From contig JAKAVX010000161.1 in the NCBI GenBank assembly GCA_021827465.1, positions 1 through 6,450 of the forward strand: a stretch of DNA of 6,450 nucleotides, in the 5' to 3' direction. The position numbers were made by a program, and so were the translations under genes. Shown in pieces: positions 1 to 6,450 of the stretch. Position 1 is the stretch's first letter, and every line of letters starts with the position of its first letter. This DNA comes from Deltaproteobacteria bacterium (GTDB lineage: Bacteria > Desulfobacterota_B > Binatia > Binatales > Binataceae). The notes below the pieces were generated by a model that had not been told where the DNA came from, searched no databases, and saw only the letters and a program-made list of their open reading frames with translations.

Positions 1-237
1 GGAATCGAGATGAGCCTGGTGAGCAAATGCGATACGCGCGCGGTCTCGTATTGCATCCTGGGAGGAATCAAGGAACTGGTGGGAGTTCTCTCGCGCACGC
101 CGCGGCGCGACACGGAGGCTCTGGTCGAGGAGATTCTCGACTTCGGGCTGAGAGGCGTCGCCCGTCCCGAACTGCTGCAAACGATCAACCGCGAGGCTGC
201 GGCTGACGGGCCGCGTTTTTTTGTTGGCACGGACTAG
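1..237 (+). CDS. C-terminal part of a probable TetR-family transcriptional regulator (5' end outside window)
   Basis: The frame is open from the first base to a TAG at 235-237, giving 78 residues. An ATG at position 10 is in frame, but the frame is already open before it, so the gene most likely starts upstream of the window. The visible part has two likely amphipathic helices, around SYCILGGIKELVGVL and TEALVEEILDFGLRGV. That is the usual look of the last helices of a TetR/AcrR ligand-binding and dimerisation domain. The DNA-binding helix-turn-helix, which would settle the family, is not in the window, so the call rests on pattern only. The gene ends 6 bp before the next annotated start and runs in the same direction. 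If it is a repressor it could control the lipid genes downstream, and a palindrome lies directly after its stop. It could instead be the end of another helical protein. Confidence 0.55.
   Translation, partial: GIEMSLVSKCDTRAVSYCILGGIKELVGVLSRTPRRDTEALVEEILDFGLRGVARPELLQTINREAAADGPRFFVGTD
198..222 (+). terminator. Possible intrinsic terminator or attenuator inside the 3' end of the upstream gene
   Basis: GCGGC (199-203) can pair with GCCGC (210-214) across the six-base loop TGACGG. A flanking T198-G215 wobble extends the stem, and T216-T222 is an unbroken run of seven T. A GC stem followed by a T tract is the classical form of a rho-independent terminator. The stem is short (5-6 bp) and lies in coding sequence, 13 bp before the stop codon, so it may be chance. 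T runs are rare in this GC-rich window, which makes the pattern more notable. If it works, the HAD gene needs its own promoter downstream. Confidence 0.35.
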
Positions 238-251
238 ACTGACATGTCAGT
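238..251. promoter_or_regulatory. Perfect 14-bp palindrome, candidate repressor operator
   Basis: ACTGACATGTCAGT is fully self-complementary. It begins directly after the TAG of the TetR-like gene and is centred on the ATG (244-246) annotated as the start of the HAD gene. Palindromes of this size between a TetR-type gene and its targets are often operators. The overlap with a start codon is unusual. It becomes ordinary if the HAD gene really starts at the GTG at 295. No convincing -35/-10 pair was seen nearby. The operator role is inferred. Confidence 0.4.
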
Positions 252-1002
252 TCTTCACTCAAAAAATCGAAACGGATCCGGGCGTATCCGGGCCGTGGCG
301 TTCTACGATCTCGACGGCACGCTGGTCGATCTCAATCTCCTCCACGCGACGCTCTACGTGCTCGCCAATCTCGGCGAATGGGGCGGACGCGCGGGTTACC
401 TCATGAGGTTCGTCGGCCGCGCGCCGAGACTTTATCTCGCCGAGCAGCAGGATCGCCGCATCCTGAACACGGAGCTTTTCGCCGCCCTGAAGGGCGTCTC
501 GCGCGATCGCCTGGAGGCGATTGGCGAGGAATATTGCGAGCGCGTTCTTCTCGGCCATCTCTATCCGCAGGCGCTCGAACTGCTCGAAGCAAACCGCGCG
601 GCCGGAATCGAACCCGTGCTGGTGACCGGATCGCCCGACTTTATCGTGGCGCCGCTCGGGCGCGCTCTCGGTATCCCGGACCATGCGTCGAATCGCCTCG
701 CGATAAGCCGCGGGCGCGCGACTGGCCGCCTGCTCGAACCCGTGATGGCGGGAACCGAAAAGGCTTCCTGGTGCCAGAGCTACGCCGCCGCGCGCGGAAT
801 CGAGCTTGCCGCCTGCTGGGGATACGCCGACTCGTTCTATGACCTGCCGTTCCTCGCCGCGATGGGCCATCCGGTGGCCGTCAACCCCGACCGCCGGCTG
901 CGTTCGACCGCGATGAGCCGGCAATGGCCCGTCGTCCGCTTCGACGGCGAGAGTAATTCCTCGGGCCTGCTCGCCACGTTGCGGCGCGTGGCGCAAGTCT
1001 GA
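244..1002 (+). CDS. HAD-IB family (SerB-like) phosphatase
   Basis: This 252-residue protein has all four HAD phosphatase motifs. Motif I is YDLDGTL, with the nucleophile Asp22 and the acid/base Asp24. Motif II is TGS at 128-130. Motif III is Lys173 in TEKASW. Motif IV is ADSFYDLP, with the Mg2+ ligands Asp196 and Asp200. The helical cap inserted between motifs I and II (about residues 30-115) is typical of subclass IB, the phosphoserine phosphatase group. It should be a soluble cytosolic Mg2+-dependent phosphomonoesterase. The substrate cannot be read from the sequence. HAD-IB domains are fused to PlsC acyltransferases in some bacteria (for example the mycobacterial HAD/PlsC protein), and a PlsC domain lies two genes downstream, so a phosphorylated glycerolipid intermediate is plausible. 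The ATG at 244 has no clear ribosome-binding site and adds 17 residues before the first beta strand. The GTG at 295 would start right at VAFYDLDGT and is a serious alternative. Confidence 0.88.
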   Translation: MSVLHSKNRNGSGRIRAVAFYDLDGTLVDLNLLHATLYVLANLGEWGGRAGYLMRFVGRAPRLYLAEQQDRRILNTELFAALKGVSRDRLEAIGEEYCERVLLGHLYPQALELLEANRAAGIEPVLVTGSPDFIVAPLGRALGIPDHASNRLAISRGRATGRLLEPVMAGTEKASWCQSYAAARGIELAACWGYADSFYDLPFLAAMGHPVAVNPDRRLRSTAMSRQWPVVRFDGESNSSGLLATLRRVAQV

Positions 1003-1008
1003 AAGGAA
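1003..1008 (+). promoter_or_regulatory. Shine-Dalgarno-like site for the LarA-like gene
   Basis: AAGGAA lies in the 17-bp gap after the HAD stop codon, 11 bases before the ATG at 1020. It supports that start for the LarA-like gene. It is the only recognisable ribosome-binding site seen in front of any of the three complete starts in the window. Confidence 0.5.
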
Positions 1009-1019
1009 ATTCAACGCCG

Positions 1020-2660
1020 ATGGCGCGTCCGGAAGCAAAACTTAAGGAACTCAAACCCGCCGAACTCAAGCGCGAGGTCGGCGCACGCCGCGACCTGGTG
1101 GTAACGCTCAACCGGCGCTCCGAGCGAAGGCTTATCGCCTACGGCGACGACTTCCTGTTCGAAAAGCTGCCGGTCGGGACCCGCGTGATTTATCCGCCGC
1201 CGCCGCTCGACCCGCTGCCCGATCCCGACCAGGCGATTCGCTACGCCCTGCTCCATCCGGAAAACGCCGACCCGCTGTTCGCGCAGCTCGATCCCAACAT
1301 GCGGGTCACGATCGCTATCGACGACATCAGCCTGCCGCTGCCCCCGATGCGCCGGCCGGATATCCGCGAGCGGCTTCTCAACCAGGTGCTGCAAACGCTC
1401 GCCGACTACGGCGTCGACGACGTGCATCTCGTGATCGCGACTTCGCTCCATCGCCGGATGACCGAATCGGAGATTCGCCGGATGGTCGGGGAGAAGGCGT
1501 TTCGCCAGTACTGGCCCGACCGGCTCTACAATTTCGACGCGGAGAATCGCGCGGAACTGACGATGGTCGGCAAGACCGACCACGACGAGGAAGTGTGGAC
1601 TTCGAAGCGCGCGGCGGATTCCGATCTCGTCATCTACCTGAACCTGAACCTGGTGCCTATGGACGGCGGGCACAAGTCCGTCGCGGTCGGCCTCGCGCCC
1701 TATCGCAGCCTGCGCCATCATCACAACGCCGCCACGCTGCGCGATTGCCATTCCTACATGGATCCGACCGCCTCGGCGCTCCATCGCAGCGCCGATCGCA
1801 TGGGACGGCTCATCAACCGATCGCTCAACGTTTTCCAGATCGAGACCGCCATCAACAACCAGATGTACGGCGGGATGCTCGACTTCCTGCAGAAGAACGA
1901 AGACCGCTTCAGCGACTGGGACCATCTCAGGCTGAAGGGCTTCAAATGGACGCTGCGCAACCTGTCCGACGACCTGCGCCGCCAGATGATGAATCAGTAC
2001 TCGGCGCCGTACGGGATGACCGGCGTATGGGCGGGCGAGACCGAAGCGGTCCATACCAGGGCGCTCGCGAAAGTTTTCCAGCAGTACTCGGTGCCGGTGA
2101 AGGGCCAGTCGGACATCCTGATCGTCGGCGTGCCGTACATCAGTCCCTACAACGTCAACTCGATCATGAACCCGGTCCTCGTGCAGTGCACCGGGCTTGG
2201 CTACCTGTTCAACATGTACCGGGGCAAACCGCTGGTGCGCGAGGGCGGAACGATCATCGTGTGCCATCCGCTGCGCGACGAGTTCCATCCCGAGCATCAC
2301 CCGAGCTACATCGAGTTCTTCCATCGATGCCTCGCGCAGACGACCGACGCGAGCGAACTTGAGCGCAACTTCGAGCACGAGTTCGCGCGCAACCCGACCT
2401 ACATCCACATGTACCGTTACGGCCACGCCTACCACGGCGTCCATCCGTTCTACATGTGGTACTGGGGCGAGCCCGCGCGACAGCACGTCGGGCGCGTTAT
2501 CGCCGCGGGATGCGAAGAGCCGGAGGTTGCGACGCGGCTCGGATGGGAGCCTGCGGACACGCTCGACGAAGCAATCGCGATGGCGACCTCGGAACTGGGC
2601 CGTTCCGCGTCGATAAGCTATCTCCATCTGCCGCCGCTGGTTATTGCCGATGTCGAATAG
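1020..2660 (+). CDS. LarA-like (DUF2088, nickel-pincer racemase superfamily) protein with altered substrate-binding residues
   Basis: The protein has 546 residues, against about 424 for Lactobacillus plantarum LarA. LarA landmarks recalled from memory line up along its whole length. YGDDFLFEKLP (41-51) and PDPDQAIRYAL (68-77) match the N-terminal region. DDIS at 101-104 matches the SSDHTRP region. IATSLHRRMTESE (139-151) places His144 at catalytic His108. GGHKS (216-220) places Lys219 at Lys184, which bears the pyridinium-thioester cofactor. His235, exactly 16 residues later, matches the nickel ligand His200. AGETEAVH (338-345) and EGGTIIV (408-414) match the C-terminal domain. By the same alignment three key residues are lost: Arg75 becomes Leu105, His174 becomes Leu209 and Lys298 becomes Val386. 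About 45 extra residues lie around 285-330. It is probably cytosolic, with no signal peptide or membrane segment. The lar cofactor genes (larB, larC, larE) are not in the window. It sits between a phosphatase and an ElbD-like lipid enzyme and overlaps the latter by 11 bp, so it probably works in the same pathway. Its reaction is unknown, and lactate racemase activity is unlikely. Confidence 0.85.
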   Translation: MARPEAKLKELKPAELKREVGARRDLVVTLNRRSERRLIAYGDDFLFEKLPVGTRVIYPPPPLDPLPDPDQAIRYALLHPENADPLFAQLDPNMRVTIAIDDISLPLPPMRRPDIRERLLNQVLQTLADYGVDDVHLVIATSLHRRMTESEIRRMVGEKAFRQYWPDRLYNFDAENRAELTMVGKTDHDEEVWTSKRAADSDLVIYLNLNLVPMDGGHKSVAVGLAPYRSLRHHHNAATLRDCHSYMDPTASALHRSADRMGRLINRSLNVFQIETAINNQMYGGMLDFLQKNEDRFSDWDHLRLKGFKWTLRNLSDDLRRQMMNQYSAPYGMTGVWAGETEAVHTRALAKVFQQYSVPVKGQSDILIVGVPYISPYNVNSIMNPVLVQCTGLGYLFNMYRGKPLVREGGTIIVCHPLRDEFHPEHHPSYIEFFHRCLAQTTDASELERNFEHEFARNPTYIHMYRYGHAYHGVHPFYMWYWGEPARQHVGRVIAAGCEEPEVATRLGWEPADTLDEAIAMATSELGRSASISYLHLPPLVIADVE

Positions 2661-5600
2661 CAACGGACGCCTGAACGGCCGCGCACGCGGCGCGCCCGCG
2701 ATGCCCTCGATTGAGCAGGCGCTGCGCAAGCGCGTTATCCTGCTCACCGGCGCGACCGGCTTTCTCGGCAAGGTCTTTCTGTACCTGCTCCTCCGATGGC
2801 ATCCCGAACTCGACCGTATCTATCTGCTGATTCGCGGCGACAAGCGCTCGAGCCTCAATCGATTCCGCCGCGAGGTGCTTGATTCGCCCGCAATGGGCCC
2901 GCTGCGCGAACATCTCGGCTCGCGCTTCGATCGCTATATCGAAAGCAAGATCGAAATCGTCCCGGGCGATATCACCATCGAGGGTCTCGTCGCCGACGGC
3001 ACCGATCCGGTAAAGCGTGGCACGCTCGACGCGGTGGTTCACTGCGCCGGGCTCGTCAACTTCGAGGCGTCGCTCGAAAAGGCGCTCTCGGTCAACGCGC
3101 TCGGCGTCGCCAACGTGCTCGCGTATAGCCGAAAGCACGGCGCCGCAATGATGCACGTCTCGACCTGCTACGTCGCCGGCTCCGCCGACGGCCATCGCTT
3201 CGAGGACGACATCCCGGAGAACTGGTGCCCGAACGGCAGCCGCCGCTTCACGCTCGAACGCGAGATACGCGACGCGACGCTGGCCGTCGAGCGCGTCGAA
3301 GCCGAGTCGCGCGACCAGCTTCGCCGCGCCGAGCTTGCCGCCGAGAGCGACGATGAGCCGCTCGATGAAAACGGCAACGGCGACGACGAGTCGGCGATTC
3401 CCGAAGGCAGGCGCAAGCGATGGGTCGAAGAGCGGCTCAAGGAAGTCGGCAAAACGCGCGCGCTTAGCTGGGGATGGCCGAACACGTACAGCTACACCAA
3501 GAGCCTCGGCGAGCAACTGGTGTTCGCCGCGCGCAGCGAGTTTCCGACTGTGGTCGTGCGTCCCGCCGTCATCGAAAGCGCGCTGCGCGATCCGTTCCCC
3601 GGATGGAACCAGGGCGTGAACACGAGCGCGCCGCTGAGTTATCTCTCCGGCCGCGGCTACCGCTTCTATCCCGCGCGCGCCGATCTGGTTCTCGACGTAA
3701 TCCCGGTTGATCTCGCAGCGCACGCGATGGTGCCGATTCTGGCCGCGCTCCTTCTGAAGCGCCATCAGCCGCTCTACCAACTCTGCACCTCGGACGTGAA
3801 TCCGTTCCCGATGCGCCGGCTGGTCGAACTGACCGCGCTCAGTAACCGCCGCGAACATCGCCGCCAGAACAGTGCAATGCGATGGCTCGGGCCGCATATC
3901 GAAGCGGTCGTCGTATCGCAATCCACCTACGATCTCGCAAGCCTCACTCTGCCGAAGCTTCTGAAGCACGTGGCCTCGTTCGCCGAGAGCGCTCTCGGAA
4001 GCGAGTCCGAAGGCACGCGCAGGTTCAAATCGTTCGCCGAACGGCTGACCGACAACACCGACCTCGCGCGCGAGCTGGTTGACGTTTACCGCCCCTATAT
4101 CCAGGAGCTGGTTTACACCTTCCACGGCAACAACATCCGAAAGCTTTACGCGGCGCTTCGTCCCGCCGACGCCGCACGTCATCCGTTCGATCCCGCGGGA
4201 ATCGACTGGTCCGACTACTGGAAGAACGTCCATCTTCCCGGTCTAAGACAGCACATCTTCCCGCAGCTCGATCTGCATACGCGCGGACGGCCGAACCTGA
4301 TGCGCCGTTACCGGACGCTGGTCGATCTGCTCGACCGTGCCGCCGAACGTTACGGCGCGAACGAGGCTCTCGTAGCGCGTCAACCTTCGGGTCAGCGCAC
4401 GTCAACTTCCTACCGCGATCTGCGCGACTCGGCGCGGCGCGCAGCTCTGATGCTCGCCGGGCGAGGGGTGAAACCGGGCGAACGCGTTCTGCTTATCGGC
4501 GAGAACTCGCCCGAATGGGTGATCACGTTCTTCGCGATCGTATGCGCCGGCGCGGTCGCGGTGCCGCTCGACCATCTTATTTCCGCCGAAGAACTTCAGC
4601 CGATTTGCAAAATCGCCGAGCCGTGCGCAGCGCTTGTTTCATCGGCCGTCGCGAAGAGGCTCGATAACGCGCTCGGAAAGCTTGTTCCGGGAATCGTCGA
4701 AATAGATTTCGCCGAACTCGGCCGTCCGTTCATCCTGAAGCGCAAGGTCACGCCCGCGCCCGAGCCCGATCGCAAGGCTCTCGCTTCGATCGTCTTCACG
4801 TCGGGCACCACCGGAGCGCCCAAGGGCGTGATGCTGACGCATGCGAATTTCACCGCGGAAGTCGCGATGCTCGCGCGTGTGTTCGCGCTCAATGGCGACG
4901 ACCTGGTGCTGTCGCTCCTGCCGCTTCATCATACGTTCGAGTTCACGTGTGGGATGCTGCTGCCGCTCGCAAGCGGTTCGACGGTCGCCTATCCGATCGG
5001 CGTCGATGCGAAAACTCTCTCGCGTACGCTTGCCGATCTGCGGCCCACCGCGCTAATCGGCGTGCCCGCCATCTGGGAGGCGATTCATCGCAGGATTATC
5101 GACGGCGTCGAGGCGCGCGGCCCGTTCTTCCACGCGGCCTTCGATCAATTGCGCGAGCTGAACCGGAGCCTCGATCGCGATTCCGGCCTGAACCTCGGCT
5201 CGATCCTGTTCCGCCAGGCGCACGTCGCGCTTGGCGGCAGGCTAAGGCTCCCGGTAAGCGGGGGCGCTGCCCTGCCACGGCGCGTCGCGGAATTCTTCAC
5301 CGAGATCGGGCTCCCGCTGCTCGAAGGCTACGGCCTCACCGAAGCCGCGCCGGTCATAAGCGTCGCGCATCCCGGTGAAAGCCCGGTTGCCGGTTCGGTC
5401 GGAAAGCCGCTTTCCAAGGTCGAGGTCAAGCTCGACGGCGCGGCCGAGGTCGGCGAGATTGTCGTGCGCGGAGCAAACGTGATGGCGGGTTATTACCGCA
5501 ATCCCGACGCGACTGCCGCCGTGCTGAAGGACGGATGGCTTCACACGGGCGACCTCGGCCGCTTCGACGCCGACGGACGCCTCTATATCGTTGGCCGCGC

Positions 5601-6450
5601 CAAGGAAGTCATCGTCGACGCCGGCGGCAACAACATCTATATCGACGAACTCGAGGAAGTTTACGGCCATAATCCGGACTTGAAGGAGATGGCCGTGGTC
5701 GGAATCAAGGTCGGCGACGGCGAACAGCCCGCCGCGCTGGTCGTTCCGAATTACGGACGGCGAATCAGCAGGCGCACGATGGAGGATGGGCTTCGCGAGC
5801 ATTTCGAAAAAGTCAGCGCCGGACTGAGCCCCCACAAGCGCATCCGTATCCTGCGCTTCACCGACCATGAACTGCCGCGCACCCGCACGCGCAAAGTCAA
5901 GCGCGCGGAAGTGGCCGCGACTCTGCGATGGATGCTCGATGAAAGCCGCCACGAACAATCGGCTTCGGCAGACAGCGAGATCGCACAGTGGCTTGCCGAA
6001 GCGATCGCGCAGGTCTCGAGCGAACGAGTCAATGTCACGCCGGCGACCCGGCTTATCGAGGATCTCGGGCTCGATTCGCTCGCACTGGCGGAACTCGGCG
6101 AGCATATCTCGACGCATATCGGACGCGAAGTCGCACCCGAGGAGCTTTCCAATCTCCGAATTGTTGGAGATCTCAAGCATCTCGCCGCGGCCGACGCGCT
6201 CGCGGCGCGGGTCGTCGCGCCGTCCTACGCAAAATTCGCCGAACCGTGGACGCCGCGCCTTCCCGACGCGCTCAGGCGTCTCGGACAGCGCCTCTTCAGG
6301 CGCACCCAGCAGGCGGCCTTCGACGGATGGCTCAAGCCCACCGTGCTCGGACGCGGCAACGTGCCCGCAAACCGAAACCTGCTCGTTGTCGCCAACCATT
6401 CGAGCCATCTCGATTTCGCCCTCGTCAGCTACGCGCTCGGCGCGATGGGC
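2650..6450 (+). CDS. elbD: ElbD-like multidomain ether-lipid enzyme: acyl reductase - acyl ligase - ACP - PlsC acyltransferase (3' end outside window)
   Basis: One frame runs without a stop for 1267 residues to the window edge. Residues about 25-530 form a fatty acyl reductase of the extended SDR / male-sterility type: NAD(P)-binding TGATGFLGK (33-41), Ser171 in VSTCYVAG, and a YxxxK pair at Tyr280 and Lys284. Residues about 550-1090 form an AMP-forming acyl-CoA/acyl-ACP synthetase: TSGTTGAPKG (717-726), EGYGLTE (892-898), HTGD (965-968), GRAKE (982-986), and Lys1082 in LPRTRTRKVKR. Residues about 1112-1180 form an acyl carrier domain with the 4'-phosphopantetheine serine Ser1143 in DLGLDSL. 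From about 1220 a PlsC-type acyltransferase begins, with the HX4D motif NHSSHLD (His1250, Asp1255); the rest is cut off. All visible key residues are intact. This order matches, as I recall it, ElbD of Myxococcus and Stigmatella ether-lipid synthesis. The ligase would load the ACP in cis, the reductase would release a fatty alcohol or aldehyde, and PlsC would acylate a glycerol backbone. The ATG overlaps the previous gene's end and lacks a clear ribosome-binding site, so translational coupling is likely; Met18 (2701) is an alternative start. Residues 1-17 are low-complexity. Confidence 0.9.
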   Translation, partial: MSNSNGRLNGRARGAPAMPSIEQALRKRVILLTGATGFLGKVFLYLLLRWHPELDRIYLLIRGDKRSSLNRFRREVLDSPAMGPLREHLGSRFDRYIESKIEIVPGDITIEGLVADGTDPVKRGTLDAVVHCAGLVNFEASLEKALSVNALGVANVLAYSRKHGAAMMHVSTCYVAGSADGHRFEDDIPENWCPNGSRRFTLEREIRDATLAVERVEAESRDQLRRAELAAESDDEPLDENGNGDDESAIPEGRRKRWVEERLKEVGKTRALSWGWPNTYSYTKSLGEQLVFAARSEFPTVVVRPAVIESALRDPFPGWNQGVNTSAPLSYLSGRGYRFYPARADLVLDVIPVDLAAHAMVPILAALLLKRHQPLYQLCTSDVNPFPMRRLVELTALSNRREHRRQNSAMRWLGPHIEAVVVSQSTYDLASLTLPKLLKHVASFAESALGSESEGTRRFKSFAERLTDNTDLARELVDVYRPYIQELVYTFHGNNIRKLYAALRPADAARHPFDPAGIDWSDYWKNVHLPGLRQHIFPQLDLHTRGRPNLMRRYRTLVDLLDRAAERYGANEALVARQPSGQRTSTSYRDLRDSARRAALMLAGRGVKPGERVLLIGENSPEWVITFFAIVCAGAVAVPLDHLISAEELQPICKIAEPCAALVSSAVAKRLDNALGKLVPGIVEIDFAELGRPFILKRKVTPAPEPDRKALASIVFTSGTTGAPKGVMLTHANFTAEVAMLARVFALNGDDLVLSLLPLHHTFEFTCGMLLPLASGSTVAYPIGVDAKTLSRTLADLRPTALIGVPAIWEAIHRRIIDGVEARGPFFHAAFDQLRELNRSLDRDSGLNLGSILFRQAHVALGGRLRLPVSGGAALPRRVAEFFTEIGLPLLEGYGLTEAAPVISVAHPGESPVAGSVGKPLSKVEVKLDGAAEVGEIVVRGANVMAGYYRNPDATAAVLKDGWLHTGDLGRFDADGRLYIVGRAKEVIVDAGGNNIYIDELEEVYGHNPDLKEMAVVGIKVGDGEQPAALVVPNYGRRISRRTMEDGLREHFEKVSAGLSPHKRIRILRFTDHELPRTRTRKVKRAEVAATLRWMLDESRHEQSASADSEIAQWLAEAIAQVSSERVNVTPATRLIEDLGLDSLALAELGEHISTHIGREVAPEELSNLRIVGDLKHLAAADALAARVVAPSYAKFAEPWTPRLPDALRRLGQRLFRRTQQAAFDGWLKPTVLGRGNVPANRNLLVVANHSSHLDFALVSYALGAMG

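Noticed and set aside
224..240. Sigma-54-type promoter beginning at TTGGCACG
   Set aside because: The -24 half looks good, but at the required spacing (GG at 226-227) the -12 position reads AC at 238-239 instead of GC and lacks the TTGC element.
259..1038. 259-residue minus-strand open frame opposite the HAD gene
   Set aside because: All four HAD motifs are on the plus strand. This frame is a shadow without motifs.
1011..2771. 586-residue open frame on the minus strand opposite the LarA-like gene
   Set aside because: It is a mirror of a well-supported gene. Its translation is rich in Arg, Val and His, with no recognisable domain, as expected for antisense frames in GC-rich DNA.
2641..4233. 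530-residue minus-strand open frame opposite the reductase domain
   Set aside because: The plus strand here carries intact reductase motifs in a continuous frame. The minus frame shows no motif and fits a codon-bias artefact.
5242..6408. 388-residue minus-strand open frame opposite the ligase, ACP and PlsC region
   Set aside because: It overlaps conserved catalytic motifs on the plus strand and has no family signature of its own.
1..6450. CRISPR arrays, tRNA or rRNA genes, insertion sequences, long repeats
   Set aside because: Reading through the window showed none. Almost all of it is accounted for by four protein-coding genes.
2650..6450. Frameshift or separate genes for reductase, ligase, ACP and acyltransferase
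   Set aside because: I read the single frame codon by codon from 2650 to 6450 and found no stop. Motifs of all four domains are in that same frame, so it is a real fusion.

Overview
The window is GC-rich bacterial DNA, with third codon positions mostly G or C. It carries a tightly packed set of genes, all on the + strand, with almost no intergenic space. No ribosomal or other marker gene is present, so the host cannot be placed firmly. The gene content and composition would suit a myxobacterium or another lineage of the former Deltaproteobacteria (for example Desulfobacterota or Binatota relatives), but this is a guess.

Layout: (1) positions 1-237 hold the 3' end of a gene cut by the window edge, most like the C-terminal ligand-binding part of a TetR-type repressor. 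(2) Positions 198-251 hold a terminator-like hairpin with seven T and then a perfect 14-bp palindrome, a possible boundary and operator for the genes downstream. (3) 244-1002 encodes a HAD-IB (SerB-like) phosphatase. (4) 1020-2660 encodes a 546-residue LarA-like (DUF2088) protein. It keeps the residues that hold the nickel-pincer cofactor in lactate racemase but has lost those that bind the substrate carboxylate. (5) 2650 to the window end encodes an uninterrupted multidomain protein: fatty acyl reductase, AMP-forming acyl ligase, acyl carrier protein and PlsC acyltransferase. It is still open after 1267 residues.

The architecture of gene 5 matches what I recall of ElbD, the multifunctional enzyme of myxobacterial ether-lipid biosynthesis. 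The working model is that the ligase loads a fatty acid onto the carrier domain in cis, the reductase turns the thioester into a fatty alcohol (or aldehyde), and the PlsC domain moves an acyl group onto a glycerol backbone. The phosphatase and the LarA-like protein would process the glycerol-phosphate or three-carbon part. The roles of those two proteins are inferred from gene order only. The most interesting element is the LarA-like protein: a probable nickel-pincer scaffold adapted to a substrate without a carboxylate, placed in a putative ether-lipid operon.
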